Shown here: positions 1 through 5,536 of the stretch, piece after piece | Layout: every line of letters starts with the position of its first letter | How positions within the stretch are numbered: the stretch's first letter is position 1 | Assembly: GCA_945486445.1 (NCBI GenBank) | Contig: CALYTD010000044.1 | Coordinates: 1 to 7,892, forward strand | Length of the DNA stretch: 7,892 bases | From: an uncultured Prevotellaceae bacterium | Lineage (GTDB): Bacteria; Bacteroidota; Bacteroidia; Bacteroidales; Bacteroidaceae | Direction of reading: 5' to 3' | Notes under the pieces: generated by a model | Databases searched by the model: none | Seen by the model: only the letters and a program-made list of their open reading frames with translations | Told to the model about the DNA's origin: nothing | Program-made: the position numbers and the translations under genes

Positions 1-596
1 TTGGGGAAGAGGCGTGATGTGCAGCCGGCTTCTATGATGCGGTATGAGAAGTCTATGTCTTCTCCGAAGCGCATGGGGCTGAATCCTCCGAGTTTCTGGT
101 ATGTTTCACGGCGTATGCCCATGTTGTATGAGCGTGGATAGAATCTGTCCAGCTTTTTCTTTCCGCCTCGTATGCCGCCTGTTGTGAAGAAGCTTGTCAT
201 GGAGTAACTTATGGCTTTCTGCACGGGTGTGAACGTGGGGTGTGCTGCATCGGCTCCTCCGAAGGCGTCGCAGGGCTGTGCTGAGAGTTCTGTTTCTACG
301 GCTTCGAGGTATTGGTCGGGCAGCACCACGTCGCTGTCTAATATAATAAGGTATTCGCCTTGTGCTCTTTCTGCTCCGTAGTTACGGCTCTGGCCGGGCC
401 CGGAGTTGGCTTTTTGGTAGTATGACAGCGGCAGGCGGTCTTTGTACTTGTCGCATACGCTGCGGCAGGTGACTTCTGAGCCGTCTTCTACTATTATTGT
501 CTCAAAGTCACGGTAGGTCTGGCGCGTGAGGCTTTCGAGCAGTTCTTCCACCTCGTCGGGGCGGTTATATACGGGCACTATTATGCTGTATCTCAT
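1..596 (-). CDS. Family 2 glycosyltransferase, GT-A fold (3' end cut by the window edge)
   Basis: The minus strand is open from an ATG at 596-594 to the left edge, giving 198 codons without a stop, so the C-terminus is missing. The protein starts MRYSIIVPVYNRPDEVEELL, the classic GT2 beginning. An acidic nucleotide-binding turn follows at about residues 36-40 (VEDGS). The metal-binding DxD lies at 87-89 (LDSDVVLP), and a GEDIDFSYRI segment at about 178-187 carries the acidic pair that usually supplies the catalytic base. Family knowledge: such enzymes move a sugar from a nucleotide-sugar donor to a lipid-linked or polysaccharide acceptor at the cytoplasmic face of the inner membrane. Donor and acceptor cannot be read from the sequence. 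No TAnnTTTG promoter is visible in the 334 bp between this gene and efp, so the source of transcription is unclear. The family is secure; the product is not. Confidence 0.93.
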   Translation of the reverse strand, partial: MRYSIIVPVYNRPDEVEELLESLTRQTYRDFETIIVEDGSEVTCRSVCDKYKDRLPLSYYQKANSGPGQSRNYGAERAQGEYLIILDSDVVLPDQYLEAVETELSAQPCDAFGGADAAHPTFTPVQKAISYSMTSFFTTGGIRGGKKKLDRFYPRSYNMGIRRETYQKLGGFSPMRFGEDIDFSYRIIEAGCTSRLFP

Positions 597-648
597 CTCG
601 TCTGTGTGTTGTCACGGCGCGGGCTGCTGTGCCTGTCGCTGTGAAAGG

Positions 649-736
649 GTGCTGATTAGGGTGTAATGTAGTGCTGATTGCGTGGTGAACAGGTGCTGAT
701 TACTGTGTGAACAGGTGCTGATTGCGTGCCTGCCTG
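649..736. repeat. 22-bp tandem repeat, four units
   Basis: Four consecutive 22-bp units start at 649, 671, 693 and 715. Each begins with the same nine bases, GTGCTGATT. Units 2 and 3 also share GTGAACAG at their right end and differ at only a few central positions. Units 1 and 4 are diverged in their last 13 bases. The period is not a multiple of three and no gene covers the array, so it is a non-coding minisatellite just upstream (minus-strand sense) of the glycosyltransferase. Copy number could vary by slippage. No function is visible. Confidence 0.85.
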
Positions 737-819
737 CTTTTCTTTGCCCTGCGTCTGTTGCGTGGTGCTGTGGTGATAGGGGGCTGTTCGTGTCTTGCTG
801 CACACTGTTGTATGCGAAA

Positions 820-910
820 AAAGTGAAGAATGAGAAGTGCGAAGCCTGCTCTTCCGTGCGCTGTCTTGCCAGCGTACGGCCTGCTTCCGCCACTTTTCGT
901 TCCTCACTTT
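820..910. repeat. 91-bp imperfect palindrome downstream of efp (structured element, possible terminator)
   Basis: The outer arms are 820-839 and 891-910, starting AAAGTGA and ending TCACTTT. Read as plus-strand RNA they give 17 Watson-Crick pairs, two G-U pairs and one mismatch over 20 positions. The inner arms are 854-863 (CCGTGCGCTG) and 870-879 (CAGCGTACGG), closing a six-base loop, TCTTGC, with all ten positions paired if one G-U is allowed. A short AAGC/GCTT stem with internal loops joins the two. On the minus strand the hairpin is followed by six T (817-822 on the plus strand), so it could terminate efp. Three of the four wobble-type differences fit a plus-strand RNA better. It may instead be a dispersed palindromic repeat. 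Confidence 0.65.
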
Positions 911-930
911 CCGTGTTTCTTACAGCGGTG

Positions 931-1497
931 TTATTCCTTCATGCGCTGCAGATAACTGCCGTCACGTGTGTCAACCTGTACGAGTTCGCCCTCGTTTATG
1001 AACAGTGGCACGCGGATTTCTACGCCTGTCTCCAGTGTGGCCGGCTTGAGGGTGTTGGTGGCGGTGTCGCCCTTTACTCCTGGCTCAGAGTGTACTACGC
1101 GCAGAACCGTCTTCACCGGCATCTCTGCATAGAGCACTGTCTCGGTGTCAGCGTCGCTGACTACTTCTACGATGTCTGACTCCTTCATGAACTCCACGCC
1201 TGTAACGAGGTCAGAAGGGATTGGTGCCTGGTCAAAGGTCTCTTGGTTCATGAAGATGTAATCATCACCCTCCTTGTAGAGGAACTGGTACGGACGACGC
1301 TCCAGACGAACGTCCTCAAGCTTCTCGCCGATGTTGAAACGGCGCTCCAGAACGCGGCCATCGCTGGCGTTCTTCAGCTTTATGTTCATGATAGTGTTGC
1401 CCTTGCCCGGCTTACGATGCTGGAAGTCGATGCAAACCCAAATACCGCCGTCCATGCGGACAGCTACGCCTTTCTTAATGTCTTGTGAGTTAATCAT
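931..1497 (-). CDS. efp: Elongation factor P
   Basis: EF-P binds the ribosome between the P and E sites and helps peptide-bond formation at consecutive prolines. The 188 residues from the chosen ATG (1497-1495) match the usual length of the family (E. coli 188). The N-terminal KOW-like domain covers about residues 2-62 and contains RKPGKGNT at 28-35. Lys32 at the tip of PGKG aligns with the lysine (E. coli Lys34) that is modified in many species; which modification occurs here is not known. Two OB-type domains follow, and the C-terminus carries the EF-P signature (KPATLETGVEIRVPLFINEG). A longer frame from 1575 is rejected because its extra 26 residues are AT-rich leader and overlap the predicted promoter at 1536-1543. 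The gene is divergent from rpmH. Confidence 0.98.
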   Translation of the reverse strand: MINSQDIKKGVAVRMDGGIWVCIDFQHRKPGKGNTIMNIKLKNASDGRVLERRFNIGEKLEDVRLERRPYQFLYKEGDDYIFMNQETFDQAPIPSDLVTGVEFMKESDIVEVVSDADTETVLYAEMPVKTVLRVVHSEPGVKGDTATNTLKPATLETGVEIRVPLFINEGELVQVDTRDGSYLQRMKE

Positions 1498-1535
1498 TGC
1501 TATTATATTTATAATTATACGCACGTATATCGTTG

Positions 1536-1543
1536 CAAAATTA
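1536..1543 (-). promoter_or_regulatory. Predicted efp promoter, -7 box
   Basis: The minus strand reads TAATTTTG, an exact match to the Bacteroidetes sigma-ABfr -7 consensus TAnnTTTG, 38 bp upstream of the efp ATG. No clear TTG is seen about 20 bp further upstream, only a T-rich run. Transcription would start near 1529, leaving an AT-rich leader of about 30 nt. This box lies inside the longer alternative efp reading frame and so supports the shorter start. Confidence 0.6.
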
Positions 1544-1615
1544 ATAAAAAAACTCCGAAAAAGCCCCGTTCGCACAATAATTTAGTGTTTTTACATACTA
1601 ATTTCTCTGCTTTTC

Positions 1616-1646
1616 TTGCGTAATTGAAAAGAAATGAGTACCTTTG
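1616..1646 (+). promoter_or_regulatory. Predicted rpmH promoter (-33 TTG, -7 TACCTTTG)
   Basis: TTG at 1616-1618 and TACCTTTG at 1639-1646 are separated by 20 bp, which fits the Bacteroidetes housekeeping promoter (TTTG, about 19-20 bp, TAnnTTTG). Transcription would begin at about 1650-1656, giving an rpmH leader of about 100 nt. It is divergent from the efp promoter, with roughly 95 bp between the two -7 boxes. Confidence 0.7.
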
Positions 1647-1649
1647 CAC

Positions 1650-1756
1650 CCTGAATTGCGTAATGTGCCCAAGATGCGGCAGCCGTAGGGCGGTTGCAGG
1701 CGGTGCATTATCGGGATGAAATCAATAGTAAAAAATATAAGATATCTTAAACAAAA
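1650..1756 (+). promoter_or_regulatory. rpmH 5' leader with a hairpin and two chained mini-ORFs
   Basis: The leader is long for a ribosomal protein gene of this size. It contains a stem at 1679-1685/1691-1697 (GCAGCCG with CGGTTGC, one G-U pair, loop TAGGG). It also contains two short open frames. The first, 1663-1719, encodes an 18-residue peptide starting MCPRCGSRR. The second, 1716-1760, encodes [14 protein letters not shown]. Each stop overlaps the next start as ATGA, and the last stop overlaps the rpmH ATG at 1757. Whether the peptides are made is unknown. The layout would allow translational coupling or autoregulation of L34, but it could also be chance. Confidence 0.35.
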
Positions 1757-1912
1757 ATGAAAAGAACGTTTCAACCACACAACCGTCGTCGCGTGAACAA
1801 GCACGGTTTCCGTGAGCGTATGTCAACCAAGAACGGTCGTCGCGTGCTGGCTTCTCGCCGCGCACATGGCCGCAAGAAGCTCACAGTTAGCGACGAGCAC
1901 CACGGAAAGTAA
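1757..1912 (+). CDS. rpmH: 50S ribosomal protein L34
   Basis: The 51-residue product begins [20 protein letters not shown], continues [21 protein letters not shown], and ends [10 protein letters not shown]. This is a full-length L34: the MKRT(F/Y)QP start, the NKHGFRERM core, the [16 protein letters not shown] segment, and the short TVSDE tail typical of Bacteroidetes. It is a very basic, small protein that binds 23S rRNA in the large subunit. In many bacteria rpmH sits next to rnpA and dnaA; here it is instead divergent from efp, about 260 bp away, and is monocistronic, with its own promoter at 1616-1646 and a strong terminator at 1960-2003. No Shine-Dalgarno sequence is present; the A-rich stretch just before the ATG is usual for this phylum. 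Confidence 0.97.
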   Translation: MKRTFQPHNRRRVNKHGFRERMSTKNGRRVLASRRAHGRKKLTVSDEHHGK

Positions 1913-1959
1913 GGCACGACGAGCCCCGTACAACGGAGCAACAGCCAAACAACCGCGAT

Positions 1960-2003
1960 AAAGCAGCCAGCCATCTCCCAAGGGAAACGGCCGGCTGCTT
2001 TTT
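1960..2003 (+). terminator. Intrinsic terminator of rpmH
   Basis: Arms 1960-1972 (AAAGCAGCCAGCC) and 1989-2001 (GGCCGGCTGCTTT) pair over 13 positions with one mismatch, around a 16-nt loop. Five T follow at 1999-2003, the first three being part of the stem. It lies 47 bp after the rpmH stop and separates rpmH from the araC-like gene. Confidence 0.88.
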
Positions 2004-2095
2004 ACGTATGTCACCACATAGAATGACAAAAAACAAAAAATGCAGGAAGGGCAAGCAATACTTCCGTTTATGAAAACATTTTTTCCGTGAAACAC

Positions 2096-2126
2096 TTGCT
2101 TGTTAACGATATTTTGATTAACTTTG
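2096..2126 (+). promoter_or_regulatory. Predicted promoter of the araC-dgt unit
   Basis: TTG at 2096-2098 and TAACTTTG at 2119-2126 are 20 bp apart, the same spacing as in the rpmH promoter, and lie 37 bp before the regulator's ATG. No separate promoter is seen in the 35 bp between the regulator and dgt, so this probably drives both genes. Confidence 0.68.
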
Positions 2127-2163
2127 CACGCAAAATAAAAAAGCACAAGAAACGATACCACAC

Positions 2164-2964
2164 ATGGACAGTGTAATAATAGAAAACAATCTGAATAACT
2201 TGGAAAACAAGGCTTACGCAGACTATCAAGCGTTCATCTACTGCAGCAAAGGCTCGTGTGTGCTGACATACAGCGACGGCAAGCACGAGATGGGAAGCAA
2301 CAGTTGCGCCATGATTCTAAACAGTAAGTTCCTTAAAGGGATAACAACAACGCCAGACCTAGAATGTAAAGTCATATACATCAAGGAAAGTTTCCTGCGC
2401 CAGAGCGAGCCGCGCAATCCCTATATAATACAAGGTATGCTCGCATTGTACACACATCCCGTAATGACATTGACCAAAGAAGAAGCAGAACTGTGCAAAG
2501 CACTGTTCCATAACTTCGCATTACGCCTTGAAGACAAGGAACACAAGTTCTATGATGACATACTACGCACATCAGCACATATGCTCCTTCTTGACCTCTA
2601 TGACTTCCATGCACGCATCAATCAGAGCGGTAACACCGTGCTCAGTGCAGCAAGCATCATGGCAAAATTCATAGAAATGCTCGAAGAAAAAGAATACCGC
2701 AGAAACAGGGAAGTAGCATATTACGCAGAGAAACTATGCGTAGTACCCAAGTATCTGTCAGAGGTATCAAACAAAGTAAGCGGCTTTTCAGCATCATACT
2801 GGATAAACAGATACGCCTCACAAGACATCAACGAACTGCTCAGAGGAAACAAAATGACCGTAACGGAGATAGCACAAATGTTCCATTTCACATCAACCTC
2901 ATACTTCAATCGCTACGTAAAACGTAACCTCGGAGCATACCCCTCAGAACTAAGAGGACAATAA
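2164..2964 (+). CDS. AraC-family transcriptional regulator
   Basis: The protein has 266 residues. The N-terminal part (about 1-150) looks like a small beta-rich sensor domain of AraC-type cupin style (GSCVLTYSDGKHEMGSNSCA near 30-49), followed by helices. The C-terminal part (about 165-266) is an AraC DNA-binding domain with two helix-turn-helix units: REVAYYAEKLCVVPKYLSEV at 182-201, and MTVTEIAQMFHFTSTSYFNR at 231-250 running into YVKRNLGAYPSELRG. The second unit carries the usual AraC signature (IA..(F/L)xF....YFxR.FK...G..P), with Tyr and Val in the F-K positions. Ligand and target genes are unknown. dgt begins 35 bp downstream, so it may be co-transcribed and is a candidate target. The coding strand is unusually A/C rich. 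The ATG at 2164 is 37 bp after a good promoter. Confidence 0.9.
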   Translation: MDSVIIENNLNNLENKAYADYQAFIYCSKGSCVLTYSDGKHEMGSNSCAMILNSKFLKGITTTPDLECKVIYIKESFLRQSEPRNPYIIQGMLALYTHPVMTLTKEEAELCKALFHNFALRLEDKEHKFYDDILRTSAHMLLLDLYDFHARINQSGNTVLSAASIMAKFIEMLEEKEYRRNREVAYYAEKLCVVPKYLSEVSNKVSGFSASYWINRYASQDINELLRGNKMTVTEIAQMFHFTSTSYFNRYVKRNLGAYPSELRGQ

Positions 2965-2999
2965 CACTACGCCCGCAACACCCGATAACCACACGAACA

Positions 3000-4373
3000 A
3001 TGCACTGGCAGACCCTCATATCAAACAAAAGACTCGGACAAACACACCATTCCAGCAGCGGAAACGGTGCCGACAGCGGTGAACATCACCCCGAGCGACA
3101 TGACGAACGCTCCGAGTTCAAGCGCGACTATGACCGCCTTATCTTCTCAGCACCATTCCGACGGCTGCAGAACAAGACACAAGTATTCCCCCTACCCGGT
3201 AGCATCTTCGTACACAATCGCCTCACACACTCACTCGAAGTAGCAAGCGTAGGAATGTCATTAGGCAGTGACGTAGCGCGAGATGTAATAAAACGAAACC
3301 CGGAACTGGCCGGAACACGCATAGAAGAATTAGGAACCATAGTCTCAACAGCCTGCCTTGCCCATGACCTCGGCAACCCGCCGTTCGGTCATTCAGGAGA
3401 AAAAGCAATACAATCATTCTTCACGGAGAACGAAGGAGAAAGGCTTCGCGACAGAATCACAGACGGATTGTGGAACGATCTGACACACTTCGAAGGCAAT
3501 GCCAATGCCTTTCGACTCCTCACACACCGCTACTCAGGTCGCAGGACAGGCGGATTCGTGATGACATACTCCATGCTCGCATCAATAGTCAAGTACCCCT
3601 TCGCCTCCAATTACGCCGGAGAACACGGCAAATTCGGTTTCTTTAACTCCGAGGCCGACACCTTCCAAACCGTTGCAGACGAGTTGGGAATGATACGACT
3701 ATCACCAGACGGCGAGCCATTGCGATACGCCCGCCACCCCTTAGTGTACCTCGTTGAAGCCGCAGACGATATATGTTACGAGATAATGGACATCGAAGAC
3801 GCCCACAAACTGAAACTGTTATCATACGAAGAGACGCGGAATCTGCTGTTGGATTTCTTCGATGACGACGTGCAGAAGCGCATATTGGAGCGTATTGAGG
3901 TAGAGAACATCACCGATAAGAACGAACAAATAGTCTATATGCGGGCAAGTGTCATCGGAAAGTTGGAGAACGAGTGCGTCGCAGCGTTCCTTGCCAACGA
4001 ACGTTCCATTATGGATGGCACGTTCAAAGGCACCCTGATAAAGAGCATAAGCCAGCGACAAAGAGAGGCATACAGACGTTGTTCCGATGTCGCTTACGAT
4101 AAAATATACCGCTCCAAGCCCGTGCTTGACGTGGAACTTGCCGGTTATCGAGTTATGACAACGCTCATGGAGCAACTAATTGACGCCGCAATCAATCCCA
4201 ATCGCTTCTACTCCCAGCAGTTATTAAGACGTGTCAGCAGCCAATACGAGATTGACTCACCAGATGTAGAGACACGCATCATGGCGGTGGTAGATTTCAT
4301 TTCCGGTATGACAGACGTCTTTGCGCTGGACTTTTACCAGAAAATCAACGGTACATCACTACCTATTGTATAA
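3000..4373 (+). CDS. dgt: dGTP triphosphohydrolase-like HD-domain dNTPase
   Basis: Family role: hydrolyses dGTP (in some members any dNTP) to the deoxynucleoside and triphosphate, adjusting dNTP pools in the cytoplasm. The 457-residue protein carries the full HD metal site: His77 in RLTHSLEVASVG, His122-Asp123 in LAHDLGNPPFGHSGEKA, and the Asp256-Asp257 pair in YLVEAADDICYEIMDIEDAH. The preceding DYDRLIFSAPFRRLQNKTQV (43-62) is the characteristic N-terminal dGTPase motif. The C-terminal half (about 270-457) fits the HD-associated helical domain. Length is ordinary for the family. Residues 15-36 form a Ser/His/Gly/Glu-rich segment that looks like a low-complexity insertion before the conserved core. 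It starts 35 bp after the AraC-like gene and probably shares its promoter. The exact substrate (dGTP or mixed dNTPs) cannot be told from sequence. Confidence 0.95.
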   Translation: MHWQTLISNKRLGQTHHSSSGNGADSGEHHPERHDERSEFKRDYDRLIFSAPFRRLQNKTQVFPLPGSIFVHNRLTHSLEVASVGMSLGSDVARDVIKRNPELAGTRIEELGTIVSTACLAHDLGNPPFGHSGEKAIQSFFTENEGERLRDRITDGLWNDLTHFEGNANAFRLLTHRYSGRRTGGFVMTYSMLASIVKYPFASNYAGEHGKFGFFNSEADTFQTVADELGMIRLSPDGEPLRYARHPLVYLVEAADDICYEIMDIEDAHKLKLLSYEETRNLLLDFFDDDVQKRILERIEVENITDKNEQIVYMRASVIGKLENECVAAFLANERSIMDGTFKGTLIKSISQRQREAYRRCSDVAYDKIYRSKPVLDVELAGYRVMTTLMEQLIDAAINPNRFYSQQLLRRVSSQYEIDSPDVETRIMAVVDFISGMTDVFALDFYQKINGTSLPIV

Positions 4374-4402
4374 CTGGAAAACGGCCTTTGACCACGTGAG
4401 AG

Positions 4403-5383
4403 ATGCGCAAACGGGATTTTATGAACATGAGTTATGACGACAGGCGAGGCCTGGCATTCATAGTGGTGATGCTTGTTGTCACGTGCATAACGTATGGAAT
4501 TCTGTCTGACAAGAACTCCGATGTGGCGCAATATAATAAGGATAGCCATCGCAGCAACACTCGCCGCGGTGGTTCTCCTTATGTATATAAGGGTAGAAAA
4601 GGTGGTTCTTACTATGCTCAGGAGGACATAGGCTATGGTGATGGCTCTGTCTCTGCGTCTGAGGTAAGTCTTGCTGACCGCCTGTTCCCTTTCGATCCGA
4701 ACACTGCTGACAGTACAACGTTGCTGCGACTTGGCCTTAAACCGTGGCAGGTGCGTAGCATATACCGTTACAGGGCGCACGGCGGACGCTTCCGCCAGAC
4801 GGAGGATTTCGCGCGACTTCACGGTCTTACGCTTGCTCAGTACCGACGCCTTGCACCTTATATACGTATTCGTCAGGAGGTAATGGCGGCTGATGTGGTG
4901 GGCAGGGAGGACGCTGTGGCGCATGGGGATGGTGCTGTTGCTAATAGACCTGCCACGTCTTCACAGCATAGTAACGTGCAGAAACTGACGCTTGACGATG
5001 CCAAGGTAGATATAAACACTGCCGATACGGCGTTGCTGAAGCGTATTCCCGGCATCGGTTCTTATTTTGCCAGCCGTATAGTTGAGTTGAGACGGCGGCG
5101 TAAGGTCTTTGTCACTCCGGAGGAATTGCTTGTCATTCGCAATTTCCCTGAGTATTCCTTGGTGTATATGACGGCCTCACACGACTTCCCACCGTTGCGT
5201 GTTAACCGTATGACGCAGCAGGAACTGTTGTCTCATCCGCTGCTGACGCATACGCAGGCGAGGGATATTATCGCTCTTCGGCGTAGTGCAGGACGCATTG
5301 CTTCGGTGCAGGACATGGTGTTTATTACTTCTTTTACGGCTGAGCGACTGGCTCTTCTTACTCCTTTTCTTGTGTTCGACTGA
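4403..5383 (+). CDS. Membrane-anchored protein with three helix-hairpin-helix motifs (ComEA-like)
   Basis: The 326-residue protein has one hydrophobic segment at about 17-34 (LAFIVVMLVVTCITYGIL) after a basic start, so it is probably anchored in the inner membrane with its bulk outside the cytoplasm. A polar linker rich in Gly, Ser, Tyr and Arg follows at about 35-90. Three HHH_3-type repeats come next: about 97-154 (FDPNTADSTTLLRLGLKPWQ), 202-256 (VDINTADTALLKRIPGIGSY) and 266-323 (VNRMTQQELLSHPLL). The second contains the canonical IPGIG hairpin; the third is diverged. HHH repeats of this kind bind DNA non-specifically in ComEA, but whether this protein does so is unknown. It starts 29 bp after dgt. 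The start is uncertain: Met1, Met7 and Met9 are all possible; the first has a weak GAGAG just upstream. Its codons are G/T rich, unlike dgt. Confidence 0.85.
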   Translation: MRKRDFMNMSYDDRRGLAFIVVMLVVTCITYGILSDKNSDVAQYNKDSHRSNTRRGGSPYVYKGRKGGSYYAQEDIGYGDGSVSASEVSLADRLFPFDPNTADSTTLLRLGLKPWQVRSIYRYRAHGGRFRQTEDFARLHGLTLAQYRRLAPYIRIRQEVMAADVVGREDAVAHGDGAVANRPATSSQHSNVQKLTLDDAKVDINTADTALLKRIPGIGSYFASRIVELRRRRKVFVTPEELLVIRNFPEYSLVYMTASHDFPPLRVNRMTQQELLSHPLLTHTQARDIIALRRSAGRIASVQDMVFITSFTAERLALLTPFLVFD

Positions 5384-5447
5384 TGGTTTTGTGCATCGTG
5401 TCTCACGTGGAGTGTGTGCTGCCAGTGTGTTTTTTGATATATAAGAA

Positions 5448-5480
5448 GAAGGCAACTACCCATCACGGGCGGTTGCCTTC
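5448..5480. terminator. Hairpin terminator between convergent genes
   Basis: GAAGGCAAC at 5448-5456 pairs perfectly with GTTGCCTTC at 5472-5480, and an inner CCC/GGG extends the stem around the loop. The plus-strand side is followed by GTTGTTTATAAAA, and the minus-strand side by a T-rich TTCTTCTTATAT. It sits 65 bp after the helix-hairpin-helix gene and 57 bp after the stop of the outer membrane protein gene coming the other way, so it can serve both. Confidence 0.8.
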
Positions 5481-5536
5481 GTTGTTTATAAAACCAATAA
5501 TGTAATGTTATATGTGCAATATCTTTTCCTGTTCAA

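Larger units (their letters stand above)
597..930. other. Gene-free spacer between efp and the glycosyltransferase, strongly G/T-biased
   Basis: I find no credible gene in these 334 bp. The plus strand is markedly G/T rich: about 126 of 180 bases in 601-780 are G or T, and 721-780 contains only three A. The spacer contains the 22-bp tandem repeat and the long palindrome listed separately. Open frames crossing it on either strand have the character of antisense or compositional artefacts. No TAnnTTTG promoter motif for the glycosyltransferase was found in it. Confidence 0.7.

Noticed and set aside
649..736. Tandem 22-bp units considered as a CRISPR array
   Set aside because: The units are contiguous with no unique spacers, the repeat is not conserved along its whole length, and no cas gene is nearby.
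820..910. Palindrome considered as a complete MITE or insertion-sequence remnant
   Set aside because: No flanking target-site duplication is visible and there is no transposase fragment. The symmetry extends to the centre as a hairpin rather than being limited to terminal repeats.
597..930. Small protein genes on the minus strand in the efp-glycosyltransferase spacer
   Set aside because: The 83- and 93-codon frames there are His/Ser/Gln/Thr-rich products of A/C-biased sequence and of the repeat and palindrome, with no start context or domain.
715..1179. Open frame of 154 codons on the plus strand spanning the spacer and the 3' end of efp
   Set aside because: It begins inside the 22-bp repeat, crosses the palindrome, and then runs antisense to efp. 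The translation is Cys-rich and low in quality, and the G/T bias of the spacer explains the lack of stops.
1498..1575. N-terminal extension of EF-P by 26 residues
   Set aside because: The extension is translated leader with an AT-rich composition, contains the predicted -7 box, and would make the protein longer than the near-constant 185-190 residues of EF-P.
4334..4924. Open frame of 196 codons on the minus strand
   Set aside because: It is antisense to the end of dgt and the first half of the helix-hairpin-helix gene, has no promoter, and shows no recognisable family.
4403..5383. Naming the helix-hairpin-helix protein comEA
   Set aside because: Only the HHH fold and membrane anchor are shared. 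The number of repeats, the size and the context differ, so a competence role is not supported.
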